DNA of 40,386 nt from Sulfurospirillum sp. (GTDB taxonomy: Bacteria > Campylobacterota > Campylobacteria > Campylobacterales > Sulfurospirillaceae): assembly GCA_026987955.1 (NCBI GenBank), contig JALSME010000100.1, positions 1-40,386 of the forward strand, written 5' to 3'. The stretch's first letter is position 1. Every line of letters begins with the position of its first letter. The translations under genes and the position numbers were made by a program. This document shows positions 1-9,133 of the stretch, piece after piece. Under the pieces are notes generated by a model. It did not search any database, was not told the origin of the DNA, and was given only the letters and a program-made list of their open reading frames with translations.

Positions 1-44
1 TTTCGATAAAATAATTCAATTTTAAAATATATAGGATAAAATCG

Positions 45-2585
45 ATGGATGTTAGAGCAGAATTTTTAAACTTCTTTGAAAAAAAAGGACACAAATTAGT
101 CCCAAGTGCACCTTTAGTGCCAGATGATGCGACACTACTTTTTGTAAATGCTGGAATGGTTCCTTTTAAGACTATTTTTACAGGAGAAATACCAAGACCA
201 AATCCTCCAAGAGCAACAAGTTGCCAAACTTGTATACGAGCTGGCGGAAAACATAATGATCTTGACAATGTAGGTTATACTGCTCGTCACCATACATTTT
301 TTGAGATGCTAGGTAACTTTTCTTTTGGAGACTACTTTAAAGAGGATGCTATAGCTCATGCATGGGAGTTTGTAACAGAGGTACTAAAGTTTCCAAAAGA
401 GAAACTTTGGGTTACTGTTTATACAACTGATGACGAGGCTGAAAAACTTTGGCAAAAGCACATTCCACTTGAGCGTATAAAGCGTTTTGGAGATGCAGAT
501 AACTTCTGGCAAATGGGAGATACTGGACCTTGTGGGCCATGTAGCGAAATCTTTATTGACCAGGGTGAAGAGAACTTTGGTGGAGAAGAGGATTATTTGG
601 GTGGAGATGGAGATAGATTTTTAGAAATCTGGAACTTAGTTTTTATGCAGTATGAGCGAAGTCAAGATGGTACTCTTACTCCTCTACCAAAACCTTCTAT
701 TGATACGGGTATGGGTCTTGAAAGAGTAGTTGCTGTTAAAGAAGGAAAACTTAGCAACTATGATTCGAGCGAGTTTATGCCTCTTATTGAGAAAGTTGCG
801 GAACTTTGTAATAAACCTTACTCTTACGAGAGTGGAGCTAGTTATAGAGTTATAGCTGACCATATACGATCAACCGCATTTTTACTAGCACAAGGGACAA
901 ACTTTTCAAATGAGGGAAGAGGTTATGTTCTTCGTCGTATAACTCGTCGTGCTGTTCGTCATGGCTATCTTCTTGGTATTCGTGAGCCTTTTATGTATAA
1001 ACTTTTAGATACTTTAAACTCGCTTATGGGTAAACAGTATCCATATTTGATTGAGAAAAAAGATGCATTAGCAGAGCAGATTCGTCTTGAAGAGGAGCGT
1101 TTTTTAACGACTATTGCTTCTGGTCTTGAAATTTTTGAAAATGAATTAAAAAATACAAAAAAAGTTTTCAGTGGAGAGGTTGCGTTTAAGCTTTATGATA
1201 CTTGTGGGTTTCCACTAGATTTAACAGAAGACATGCTTCGAGATAAAGGCTTAAAAGTTGATACTGCAAAGTATGATGAGCTTATGAAAATTCAGCGAGA
1301 GCGTTCTAAAGCTTCTTGGAAGGGTAGTGGAGATAAAGCATCAAGTGGTGACTTTAAAGCTCTTCTAGAAAGAGATTTAGAAAATACATTTGTAGGCTAT
1401 GAGAGCTCTACATGTAGAGCTAAAGTAGTTGCTCTTTTGGATGATAATTTTAAAGAGGTTAGCACTTTAGACAAATCAGGTTGGATTATGCTTGATAAAA
1501 CTCCATTTTATGCAACAAGCGGTGGACAAACTGGTGATTGTGGAGAGATAAATGACTATGGAAAAGTAGTCGCTACAGAGAAATTTTTTGATCTAAATCT
1601 TTCAAAAGTAGAGTTAAAAAAGGCTTTACATGTAGAGGATGAAGTTGAGGTTGCTGTTGATGTTTCTAGAAAAGAGATAGAAAAGCACCACTCAGCCACT
1701 CACTTGCTGCATAGTGGACTTAGAAGTATTTTGGGAGACCATATTGCACAGGCTGGTAGTTTGGTTGAAAAAGATAGACTTAGATTTGATTTTTCTCATC
1801 CAAAGGCGATGAGTAGTGAAGAGATACAAAAAGTTGAAGATTTTGTAAATGGCGTTGTTGCTAGAGGTGTTAGTGGCGAAACAAAAGTTATGAGTGTGGA
1901 TGATGCTAAAAACTCTGGAGCAATGGCTCTTTTTGGTGAAAAGTATGGCGATGAAGTTCGTGTTGTAAGTTTTGGAGATGCTAGTGTTGAGCTTTGTGGC
2001 GGAACGCATGTAAGAAATGCAGCAGAGATTGGAACTTTTATTATAGTTAAAGAGAGTGGTGTTAGTGCTGGGGTAAGAAGAATTGAGGCAATTTGTGGAA
2101 AGAGTTCATATGAGTATACAAAAAAGTTAAGAGCTAAGCTTGAGGGTATTAAAGAAGCAGTTAAACATAAAGACCCACTTATTGGGATTGAGAAGCTTAG
2201 AGGCGAGATTAAAACTTTAAAATCAGATGTTGAGGCACTTGAATCAAGTGCAGGTAAAGAGGTAAAAAGTGAAAATATCAATGGAGTTGAGCTTATTGTT
2301 GATGAGCTAGGAGCTGGAGATATTAAAAAAGCGATAGATGATTTTAAAAACCAAAAAGAGAGTGTTGCTATACTTCTTTTTCAGATAAAAGGTGATAAAG
2401 TTCTCATAGCAGCTGGAGTTAAAAATGCACCACTAAAAGCAGGAGATTGGATTAAGGCTGTAGCTCCTATAGTTGGTGGTGGGGGAGGAGGACGACCTGA
2501 TTTTGCACAAGCAGGTGGTCGTAATCCTTCAAAAGTAGAAGAGGCAAAAAGTATCGCCTTAGAGTTTGCAAAAAAAGCACTTTAA
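45..2585 (+). CDS. alaS: Alanyl-tRNA synthetase
   Basis: Cytoplasmic class II enzyme that charges tRNA-Ala with alanine and edits mischarged Ser/Gly. At 846 residues it is full length for the family. The N-terminal catalytic core opens with the usual [11 protein letters not shown] region and contains [14 protein letters not shown]. The editing domain has HHSATH at about residues 548-552 and CGGTH at about 651-655, together the zinc and editing ligands. The C-Ala domain ends with a glycine run and RPDFAQAGG near residue 815. The ATG is preceded by a modest AGGAT Shine-Dalgarno. The next gene starts directly after the stop codon, so it heads a co-directional string. Two long antisense ORFs in the track are shadows of this gene. 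Confidence 0.98.
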   Translation: MDVRAEFLNFFEKKGHKLVPSAPLVPDDATLLFVNAGMVPFKTIFTGEIPRPNPPRATSCQTCIRAGGKHNDLDNVGYTARHHTFFEMLGNFSFGDYFKEDAIAHAWEFVTEVLKFPKEKLWVTVYTTDDEAEKLWQKHIPLERIKRFGDADNFWQMGDTGPCGPCSEIFIDQGEENFGGEEDYLGGDGDRFLEIWNLVFMQYERSQDGTLTPLPKPSIDTGMGLERVVAVKEGKLSNYDSSEFMPLIEKVAELCNKPYSYESGASYRVIADHIRSTAFLLAQGTNFSNEGRGYVLRRITRRAVRHGYLLGIREPFMYKLLDTLNSLMGKQYPYLIEKKDALAEQIRLEEERFLTTIASGLEIFENELKNTKKVFSGEVAFKLYDTCGFPLDLTEDMLRDKGLKVDTAKYDELMKIQRERSKASWKGSGDKASSGDFKALLERDLENTFVGYESSTCRAKVVALLDDNFKEVSTLDKSGWIMLDKTPFYATSGGQTGDCGEINDYGKVVATEKFFDLNLSKVELKKALHVEDEVEVAVDVSRKEIEKHHSATHLLHSGLRSILGDHIAQAGSLVEKDRLRFDFSHPKAMSSEEIQKVEDFVNGVVARGVSGETKVMSVDDAKNSGAMALFGEKYGDEVRVVSFGDASVELCGGTHVRNAAEIGTFIIVKESGVSAGVRRIEAICGKSSYEYTKKLRAKLEGIKEAVKHKDPLIGIEKLRGEIKTLKSDVEALESSAGKEVKSENINGVELIVDELGAGDIKKAIDDFKNQKESVAILLFQIKGDKVLIAAGVKNAPLKAGDWIKAVAPIVGGGGGGRPDFAQAGGRNPSKVEEAKSIALEFAKKAL

Positions 2586-3083
2586 ATGCAAGATTTTATA
2601 GCTGGTTTGTTTAATGATTTTGGTGGAATTATAGTTTTTTTCCATATTATAGCAGCCTCTTTTTTATTGGGAAGTATGTTTATGATAGTTTTCATTATAA
2701 AGCCAGCACTTATGGATATAGATGATTTAGCAGTTAGATATAGCCGATGTATCAAAATACTAGGTCGATATTTTTATTATTTGTTGGGAGTAATGGCTCT
2801 TATCATATCTGCGTCATTTGCTATGAGAGTTGGTCTTGGATTTGAATTTGCTAGTCCTGTTTTACTCTCTTTAGTACATGTAAAAGAGGCTATTTGGTTG
2901 TTAGTAGCATGTAATTTTATATATATGTATATAAGATTGAGAAATGCAAAGAAACTTTTAAGCACGAGAGAGTTTTTTGAAGTACATGAAAATTTAGGGC
3001 TTATTGTAAACTGGCTAATGCCTTTAAATATTATTTTATCTATGATAGCTATATACATTGGTATCGCTATAAGAGGACTTTGA
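2586..3083 (+). CDS. Four-helix integral membrane protein of unknown function
   Basis: 165 residues with four clear hydrophobic segments (about residues 12-38, 60-82, 88-115 and 135-163), so an inner-membrane protein. Histidines lie within or beside helices (FFHIIAAS in helix 1, LVHVKEAIW before helix 3), an arrangement seen in CopD- or HemJ-like haem or metal membrane proteins. I do not recognise the family firmly, so this resemblance is inference only. The ATG directly abuts the alaS stop and the TGA overlaps the maf ATG by one base, so it is translationally coupled to both neighbours. Confidence 0.85.
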   Translation: MQDFIAGLFNDFGGIIVFFHIIAASFLLGSMFMIVFIIKPALMDIDDLAVRYSRCIKILGRYFYYLLGVMALIISASFAMRVGLGFEFASPVLLSLVHVKEAIWLLVACNFIYMYIRLRNAKKLLSTREFFEVHENLGLIVNWLMPLNIILSMIAIYIGIAIRGL

Positions 3084-3637
3084 TGCAAAATATTATTTTA
3101 GCTTCTAATTCAACCACAAGAGCAGAGATACTTAGAAAAAACGGTGTTCCTTTTATCCAAAAAAATAGTAGTTTTGATGAGGAGAGCCTTACGATTAAAA
3201 ATCCTGCACATTTTGTTTATAGAGCAACTGTTGGGAAAATGAGTAGTTATGAAGAAGAGTTTGGAATAGCAACTCCTGTTCTTTGTGCTGATACAGTTGT
3301 TACATGTAGAGGTAGACTTTTAAGAAAAGCAGTAGATATTGATGATGCAAGAAATATACTATTAGCACAAAGTGGAGGTGTTGTTTCTATTCTAACTTGT
3401 ATGATTTTAAAATCAGAAAAGTTAGAGTTTATAGATCTCTCTTCGACAGATTATATCTTTAAAGAGTTTGATCAAGATGCTTTAGAAGAGTATTTAAAAG
3501 GAGATGATTGGAAAGGGAAAGCAGGAGCTTGTATGGTTGAGGGTTTTTGTAAAGAGTATATCCAAGAGGTTAGAGGCCATGAAAGTACTGCAATGGGACT
3601 TTGCATTGAAAAACTTCTGCCATTTTTACAAAATTAG
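3083..3637 (+). CDS. maf: Maf-family nucleoside triphosphate pyrophosphatase
   Basis: Maf/YhdE-type house-cleaning NTP pyrophosphatase that removes dTTP/UTP-like or modified nucleotides; historically called septum formation inhibitor. The N-terminus IILASNSTTRAEIL matches the family's ILAS.S..R..IL nucleotide-binding motif. The mid-protein CADTVV corresponds to the catalytic ADT motif. The C-terminal GKAGACMVEGF matches the conserved GKAGAY.I.G region. The track starts at TTG 3080, but the ATG at 3083 (TGATG overlap with the preceding stop) is the natural start, giving 184 residues. Confidence 0.93.
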   Translation: MQNIILASNSTTRAEILRKNGVPFIQKNSSFDEESLTIKNPAHFVYRATVGKMSSYEEEFGIATPVLCADTVVTCRGRLLRKAVDIDDARNILLAQSGGVVSILTCMILKSEKLEFIDLSSTDYIFKEFDQDALEEYLKGDDWKGKAGACMVEGFCKEYIQEVRGHESTAMGLCIEKLLPFLQN

Positions 3638-3648
3638 AGTGTTGTATA

Positions 3649-4338
3649 GTGTTTATATGTAAAAAACTTTTCATAAAAAATGATGATGTAAAGCTTGTAG
3701 ATATAAGTTTTAGTTTTAAAAATTCATTTGCACTGATTGGTGAAAGCGGGAGTGGTAAAAGTTTAAGTTTAAAGGCTCTTTTAGGTATGTTACCAAAAAC
3801 TTTAGATGTGGAGATTGAGTTAGATAATTTTGATATAAAAAGAGGTAAAAGTGTTGCACTTGTTCCTCAAAACCCCTTTACTGCCCTATCTCCTCTTACA
3901 AAAATAATAGATCAATTTTTGGTTAGTAAAAATGAGGCAAAAGAGTACTTTGGTATGGTTGGTTTAGAGAGCAGTTTTCTTGATAGGTTTCCAAGTGAAT
4001 TGAGTGGTGGACAGCTTCAGCGTGTCGTTATCGCTTTTGCGCTTCAGTTAAAGCCAAAACTCCTTCTACTTGATGAGCCAACAACAGCTCTTGATATTAA
4101 GAGTAAAGAGGCAATACTGAAACTTTTAAAGACTCTACATGTAGAGCAGGGATTTAAGATGATGTTTGTAACTCATGATATCGATGCTGTTGAGAACCTC
4201 TGTGAAGAGATAGGCATAATTAAAAAAGGCAAAATAATTGAGAGCGGTAACTTGAAAGAGATTATCTCAAACCCAAAAGAGATGTATACTAAAGAGTTAA
4301 TAGACTCTGGTTTTAAAAATAGGAAATTTAGAGAATGA
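3649..4338 (+). CDS. Orphan ABC transporter ATPase of the oligopeptide (DppD/OppD) type
   Basis: 229-residue cytoplasmic nucleotide-binding subunit. All catalytic elements are present: Walker A GESGSGKS (31-38), Q-loop VPQNPFTALSP, signature LSGGQLQRV, Walker B LLLLDEP and switch histidine in VTHDI. The sequence resembles peptide/nickel importer ATPases. It is shorter than DppD (about 320-330 residues) and lacks the C-terminal CxxC-type oligopeptide extension seen in the window's own DppD and DppF. It starts with GTG eleven bases after maf and ends overlapping the pbpA ATG by four bases. No permease or binding protein is adjacent, so its partner is unknown. Confidence 0.9.
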   Translation: MFICKKLFIKNDDVKLVDISFSFKNSFALIGESGSGKSLSLKALLGMLPKTLDVEIELDNFDIKRGKSVALVPQNPFTALSPLTKIIDQFLVSKNEAKEYFGMVGLESSFLDRFPSELSGGQLQRVVIAFALQLKPKLLLLDEPTTALDIKSKEAILKLLKTLHVEQGFKMMFVTHDIDAVENLCEEIGIIKKGKIIESGNLKEIISNPKEMYTKELIDSGFKNRKFRE

Positions 4339-6260
4339 AGTACATAATAACAATATTTTTAGCAGGCGTTTTTCTAGTTGCAGCAGGGCTTGTTTACCTC
4401 TATTCACAAATTCGTTTTGATGCTTATAAAATAATAGACTACAACCCAAATGTGAGTACTCAAATATATGACAGGAATGGAGAACTAATTGCTAATATAT
4501 TTGAAAAACATCATAGATTATACGCCAATTATGATGAAATACCAGCTCGAGTAATAGAGGCACTTGTAGCTATTGAAGATACATCATTTTTTGAGCATAA
4601 GGGAGTAAATTTTGAAGCTATTTTTAGAGCAATAATTAAAGATATAAAGGCTATGAAGCTTGTTGAGGGTGCTAGTACTATCACTCAACAACTTGTTAAA
4701 AATACAGTTTTAACTAGAGAGAAAAAAATAATTAGAAAGTTAAAAGAGGCACTTTTAGCTTTCAAAATAGAAAATGAACTTACGAAAGAGCAGATTTTAG
4801 AGAGGTATTTTAATCATGTATATTTTGGTAATGGTTATTATGGTATAAAAACAGCTGCACAGGGGTATTTTCACAAAAATTTAGATGCTTTGAGTCTAAA
4901 AGAGATAGCAATTTTAGTTGGTCTTCCAAAAGCACCTAGTGCATATGATCCTACTAGAAATATTGATCTATCTTTAAGTAGAGCAAATAGAGTTTTATAT
5001 AGAATGAATGCTTTAGGCTGGATAGGGGAGAAGAAGTATAGAGAGTCTATATCAGAGCAACCTATAGTTTATGATGAGACACTTACTAAAAATAGAGCTC
5101 CCTATATTGTTGATGAGGTTATAAAAAGAGCTAGTAAAGACTATGATGATTTTAAAACAGGCGGATATAAGATATATTTAGGTGTAGATATACGGCTTCA
5201 GGCTCTTGCTAGAAAGTCACTTAAATATGGTTATGACGAGATTTTCAAACGCCATCCAAAAGATGCTAATAATACTTTAATTAATGGTGCTTTGGTTGTA
5301 TTGGATAGCAAGAGTGGTGATATCTTGGCAATGGTAGGTGGTGTTGATTACAAAAAATCAAGTTTTAATAGAGCAGTACAGAGCAAAAGACAACCAGGGT
5401 CTGCATTTAAACCTTTTATATATCAAAAAGCTTTAGATATCGGTTATTCTACAATGAGTGAAATTCCAGATATATCAAGAGTTTATACAGATAAAAAAAC
5501 AGATAAAGATTGGAAACCAAAGAACTATGAAGGTAATTTTGAAGGACTTTTAACTCTAAAAGAGGCATTAGTTCATTCAAGAAACTTGGCAACTATAAAC
5601 CTTGTAAATGCACTAGGACTAGATAGTCTTTATAAAGAGTTAAAAAAAGATGGATTTAAAGATATACCTTATGATCTCTCTTTATCTCTTGGAAGTTTTG
5701 GAATATCTCCTTTGGAATTTAGTGGTTTTTACTCTATGTTTCCAAATTATGGTGTAAAAGTTGAGCCTAGATTAATCAAAAAAGTTGTTGATAGATTTGG
5801 AAATGAGACAATATTTGAAGATGAAAAAAAGAGAATTACTTCACCAGAACAAGCCTTTTTGATGGTAGATATTTTGCGTACAACAGTAGAGAGAGGAACA
5901 GGTAGGAGAGCAAAAGTAGCTGGTATTGAGACTGCAGGTAAAACAGGAACTACAAACAAAAATATTGATGCTTGGTTTTGTGGTTTTACTCCAGAGATAG
6001 AAGTTTTGGTCTGGTATGGTAATGATGATAACTCACCAATGCCAAAATATGAAACGGGTGGCAGAGTAGCAGGTCCTGTATTTTCTCAATTTGTCAAGGG
6101 TTATATCGATATTTATCCTCAAACAAAAAGAAAATTTATTCCTCCTGAAGGTGTTATGATGAGAAAAATAAATGGTAGAAATGAGTACTTTACAAAAAGG
6201 TCTCCAATGCCACAAACAAATAGTATAGAAGAAAATGAAAGTGGAGGAATGTTGTTTTGA
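4335..6260 (+). CDS. pbpA: Class A penicillin-binding protein 1A, bifunctional transglycosylase/transpeptidase
   Basis: 641-residue peptidoglycan synthase anchored by one N-terminal membrane segment (about residues 3-23) with its bulk in the periplasm. The GT51 glycosyltransferase domain shows EDTSFFEHKG near residue 81 and GASTITQQLVKN near 113-124. The transpeptidase domain shows the active-site SxxK as GSAFKPF near residue 356, SxN as HSRNLA, and KTG as GKTGTT near 535. Length and order are normal for PBP1A. The ATGA overlap with the upstream ATPase and the TTGA overlap with the next gene indicate one transcript. Confidence 0.96.
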   Translation: MKYIITIFLAGVFLVAAGLVYLYSQIRFDAYKIIDYNPNVSTQIYDRNGELIANIFEKHHRLYANYDEIPARVIEALVAIEDTSFFEHKGVNFEAIFRAIIKDIKAMKLVEGASTITQQLVKNTVLTREKKIIRKLKEALLAFKIENELTKEQILERYFNHVYFGNGYYGIKTAAQGYFHKNLDALSLKEIAILVGLPKAPSAYDPTRNIDLSLSRANRVLYRMNALGWIGEKKYRESISEQPIVYDETLTKNRAPYIVDEVIKRASKDYDDFKTGGYKIYLGVDIRLQALARKSLKYGYDEIFKRHPKDANNTLINGALVVLDSKSGDILAMVGGVDYKKSSFNRAVQSKRQPGSAFKPFIYQKALDIGYSTMSEIPDISRVYTDKKTDKDWKPKNYEGNFEGLLTLKEALVHSRNLATINLVNALGLDSLYKELKKDGFKDIPYDLSLSLGSFGISPLEFSGFYSMFPNYGVKVEPRLIKKVVDRFGNETIFEDEKKRITSPEQAFLMVDILRTTVERGTGRRAKVAGIETAGKTGTTNKNIDAWFCGFTPEIEVLVWYGNDDNSPMPKYETGGRVAGPVFSQFVKGYIDIYPQTKRKFIPPEGVMMRKINGRNEYFTKRSPMPQTNSIEENESGGMLF

Positions 6261-6448
6261 GTGGACAAAAAAGAGCAGATATAAGAGCTGGGTTAAGTGT
6301 AAAAATCGTTTTGAAAAAGGACCAAAGAAGTGGAGTTTTAACAAGTGGGATTGTTAAAGACATACTTACAAACTCTCCAACTCACCCACATGGGATTAAG
6401 GTTAGATTGACTAGTGGAGATGTTGGAAGAGTAAAGGAGATAGTCTGA
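6257..6448 (+). CDS. YwbE-family small protein (DUF2196)
   Basis: 63-residue protein matching the YwbE family, whose members share the pattern R.DI..GL.V.IV.K.DQ.SG.LT.G.V..IL..S..HP.GIKV.L..G..GRV; most of it is visible here. The function is unknown; the fold is probably a small beta barrel. Translation begins at TTG 6257, overlapping the pbpA TGA, with GGAGG nine bases upstream. Its own stop sits in CTGA, which I read as the start of the next gene. Confidence 0.88.
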   Translation: MSGQKRADIRAGLSVKIVLKKDQRSGVLTSGIVKDILTNSPTHPHGIKVRLTSGDVGRVKEIV

Positions 6449-6891
6449 AGCTCTATATTGATGGTGATGCATTTCCAAACCTTTTGAAACCTATCGTATT
6501 AAAAGCTATTGAAAGGTTAAAACTAAAAACATATGTCGTTGCAAATAAAAAAATAAATATTGGGAAGTCTATACATATTGAGTATATTATAGTAGACCAA
6601 GGTGCAGATGAGGCAGATAATCATATTGTTGAGCTTGTAAATGAGGGTGACTTAGTTATAACTGCTGATATACCACTTGCTGATAGACTCATAAGTAAGG
6701 GTGCTCATGCAATTGATCACAGAGGAGAGCTTTATAGTGAAGAAAATATAAAACAGTATCTTACTATGCGAAATCTAATGAGTGAACTAAGAGATAGTGG
6801 TGAAGTTACAGGTGGACCTGCACCTTTTAGTAAAAAAGATGCAGAGGGTTTTGCAAATCAGCTAAATGCTTTTTTGCAAAGAAGAAAATAG
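6445..6891 (+). CDS. YaiI/YqxD family protein (DUF188), probable CTG start
   Basis: DUF188 protein, probably a PIN-like nuclease-fold protein; function uncharacterised. The track begins at TTG 6484, but this removes the family's conserved N-terminal D.DA.P motif. Reading upstream in frame gives KLYIDGDAFPNLLKP, and the only sensible initiator is CTG at 6445, overlapping the previous stop (CTGA). A perfect AAGGAG lies five bases before that CTG. An in-frame TAG at 6412 and the lack of ATG, GTG or TTG between exclude a standard start. The result is 148 residues with D(A/G)D near the start, VITADIPLAD and IDHRGELY intact. It closes the alaS-to-DUF188 string. Confidence 0.85.
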   Translation: MKLYIDGDAFPNLLKPIVLKAIERLKLKTYVVANKKINIGKSIHIEYIIVDQGADEADNHIVELVNEGDLVITADIPLADRLISKGAHAIDHRGELYSEENIKQYLTMRNLMSELRDSGEVTGGPAPFSKKDAEGFANQLNAFLQRRK

Positions 6892-6909
6892 TAGATTTAG
6901 AGGTACTCT

Positions 6910-7800
6910 TTATATGCTAATGATTTTTTTCTCTGCTAGACACATTGCAACGCCTTTTTCATAGTAGGCAGCTTCATTTATAAATAGGGCATAAAGTCCG
7001 TCCAAATCACTATAGCATATATATTCTCCATCAAGAGTAACAAAAATTGGATCTCCCTTTTTGAGTTTATAATATCCATTTTCTTGTAAGTCTGGATGTA
7101 CCATTGCCTCAATGTTGCCATCTTTGTCTCTTGGAAAATCAACAGATTTAACATTGTCATAAATCTCTATTTCTGTATAGACCTTTTTAAGTTTTTCGTT
7201 ATTATAAAGTTCAAAAAAGTTTAAAATTGTTTGGATAATTTTTTCTGTTTCAAAAAACATATCTGCTCTTAAAACTCCTTGTGGAATTGAGCCTACTTCT
7301 ATGGTAAATCCACTAGGAGGGATAGAACTTACAAAAGAGGTATCTCCAGTGTCCCCCTTCCAGCTAAATATATGAATTTCTGGTATACACTCTTTAACAT
7401 ATGCAGCCACTTGCCATGAAAGTTTATCTTCAGTGCTAATACAAATAGATAGACCCATATTAGATGTTGTTGAGTGCAAATCCATAATAAAATCAACATT
7501 TGGATTATCACTACCCTTTGGACCTATTTTTTGATTTATCTCTTTTGCTAGTATGTCTTCATATGTATCAAGGTCTGGATTGTTTAACCCATCTTTTGTA
7601 AATGTGCGGTTTAAATCTTTATCTATATATCTAGTACATTGTTTAATTGCTTCTAAATTTGTATGCATAAAAATAGTTTTAAAACTATCTCTTTTTACCA
7701 AGTCGGGGTTTTTTGTAAATTTATTTATAAGATAAACACCGGTTAGTTCATTGCCATGAGTACCACCAGTAATGGCTATTTTATTGATTTGTTTTTTCAT
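6910..7800 (-). CDS. Aspartoacylase / aminoacylase-3-like N-acyl amino acid hydrolase
   Basis: 296-residue zinc amidohydrolase of the AstE/AspA family that cleaves an N-acyl group from an amino acid. Zinc ligands are visible as GGTHGNE (H15, E18) and DLHSTTSNMG (H109). The substrate-binding DLNR (N64, R65), the catalytic glutamate in IEVG (E168) and the terminal EAAYYEK tyrosine are also present. The likeness to the animal enzymes ASPA and ACY3 extends over the full length (CTRYID, PQGVLRAD, LDG, NEAAYYEKG). From memory, the segment before IEVG lacks the arginine that binds the aspartate side chain in ASPA and looks closer to ACY3, so the substrate may not be N-acetylaspartate. It is divergent from the M20 gene and probably shares its pathway. 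Confidence 0.88.
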   Translation of the reverse strand: MKKQINKIAITGGTHGNELTGVYLINKFTKNPDLVKRDSFKTIFMHTNLEAIKQCTRYIDKDLNRTFTKDGLNNPDLDTYEDILAKEINQKIGPKGSDNPNVDFIMDLHSTTSNMGLSICISTEDKLSWQVAAYVKECIPEIHIFSWKGDTGDTSFVSSIPPSGFTIEVGSIPQGVLRADMFFETEKIIQTILNFFELYNNEKLKKVYTEIEIYDNVKSVDFPRDKDGNIEAMVHPDLQENGYYKLKKGDPIFVTLDGEYICYSDLDGLYALFINEAAYYEKGVAMCLAEKKIISI

Positions 7801-7856
7801 AAATATGCTCTTTTTTTAATTTCGTTTAGTATATTACAATCATTTATGCTGTGTCA

Positions 7857-7873
7857 AATAATTCTTAATTATT
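7857..7873. promoter_or_regulatory. Inverted repeat in the divergent aspartoacylase/M20 promoter region
   Basis: Seven-base arms AATAATT and AATTATT separated by CTT, in the 184-base gap between two divergent genes of the island. It could be an operator for the nearby LysR regulator, but the arms are pure A/T and could arise by chance. Confidence 0.25.
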
Positions 7874-7984
7874 GTATATATAAAAAAAATTTATCACTAA
7901 AATTTTAATATATTTTAAGTACTTATCTTTTATAATGGCTATATAATCCTAATTGTATGATTTGGGAATAATAAAAGGATAAAT

Positions 7985-9133
7985 ATGATTGATAATATTG
8001 ATAAGTTATTGGAAAAATATAGCTCTCAGATGTATCTAGACTTAGAAGAGATTGTAAATATAAATAGTTTTACAACTAATATAGATGGTATAAAAAAGGC
8101 ATCTAAAAGTCTAATAAGTATTGCAAAAAAACATGATATTTGCTTAGAAACTGTATTTTCATCAAAAAAGTCTAGGCCACATTTAATGTATGGAGATGAG
8201 AAGAGAAAAGACTATTTTGCATTTATTGGTCACTATGACACTGTACATACTCCAGCAAGTGACTTTAATAGATATGTTGAAGATAATGACCTTATTAGAG
8301 GACCTGGAACAAATGATATGAAGGCAGGAGTGATTGTTGCTTTATACTCTTTGGTAATTTTAAAAAAATTATATCCAAATGAGGATATACCAATAAAAAT
8401 ACTTTTTAACTCTGATGAAGAAATTGGTTCACTAGATTCTCAAGAGATTATAGAGTCTCAATTTATAGGTGCAAAAGCAGGATTTGTGTTTGAGCCAGGA
8501 AGACCTAACGGAGAGATAGTTACACAAAGAAAAGGTATAGCAACTTTAGATATAGAAGTTTTAGGGAAACCAGCGCACTCTGGTGTTGCTCCATGGGATG
8601 GTATAAATTCTCTTTTAGTCTCTTGTGATATAGTAAAAAAACTAGAAGAACTAAATGATTATAAAAAAGGCATTATAGTAGGCTGTAATCAGCTTAGTTC
8701 AGGTGTTGCAAGAAATGTAGTTCCAGCCTATAGTAAAATAGTTGTTGATGTTAGATTTGAGGCGATGAATCAAAAAGAGGTTTTATTTCGCAAAATAGAA
8801 GATATCTTGAATGAAAAAAATAGTTTAGGTGCCAAAATAAAATATGACTTAAAACTAAACAGACCACCTCTAGAGAAATGTAGCGAAGCTATAAAAATTG
8901 CAAAACTATATAGAAGTACATCAGAAGAATTAGGATATAAATGTGATGAAATAAGTACTGGTGGAGGATCTGATGGTAATTTTTTATCAGCTATGGGAAT
9001 ACCAACAATAGATGGATTAGGGGCTATTGGTGATTTTAGTCATACAAAAAAAGAGTATATTAAAAAAGAATCTCTTATTTATAGAACGAAAATTTTTGTC
9101 TTATTTATAATAAAATTGATGCAGAAAGACTAA
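7985..9133 (+). CDS. M20-family metallopeptidase, glutamate carboxypeptidase (CPG2)-like
   Basis: 382-residue di-zinc hydrolase of the M20/ArgE/DapE/CPG2 family, expected in the cytoplasm (no signal peptide). Metal and catalytic motifs in order: GHYDTV near residue 82, GTNDMKAG near 110, DEEIGS near 145, FEPGR, GKPAHSG in the dimerisation domain, and a C-terminal SHTKKEY. The VTQRKGI segment after FEPGR is typical of CPG2-like members, which remove a C-terminal or acyl-linked glutamate; the same family includes N-acyl-glutamine aminoacylases. Preceded by AAAGGATAA and ATG. Its TAA overlaps the LysR stop in a convergent arrangement. Confidence 0.9.
   Translation: MIDNIDKLLEKYSSQMYLDLEEIVNINSFTTNIDGIKKASKSLISIAKKHDICLETVFSSKKSRPHLMYGDEKRKDYFAFIGHYDTVHTPASDFNRYVEDNDLIRGPGTNDMKAGVIVALYSLVILKKLYPNEDIPIKILFNSDEEIGSLDSQEIIESQFIGAKAGFVFEPGRPNGEIVTQRKGIATLDIEVLGKPAHSGVAPWDGINSLLVSCDIVKKLEELNDYKKGIIVGCNQLSSGVARNVVPAYSKIVVDVRFEAMNQKEVLFRKIEDILNEKNSLGAKIKYDLKLNRPPLEKCSEAIKIAKLYRSTSEELGYKCDEISTGGGSDGNFLSAMGIPTIDGLGAIGDFSHTKKEYIKKESLIYRTKIFVLFIIKLMQKD

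Noticed and set aside
1692-2281. Two antisense ORFs of 105 and 161 residues opposite alaS
   Set aside because: They are shadows of the alaS reading frame, with low-complexity Ser/Thr/Leu-rich translations and no ribosome binding site or family resemblance.
6892-6909. Terminator between the convergent DUF188 and aspartoacylase genes
   Set aside because: No inverted repeat is visible in the short gap.
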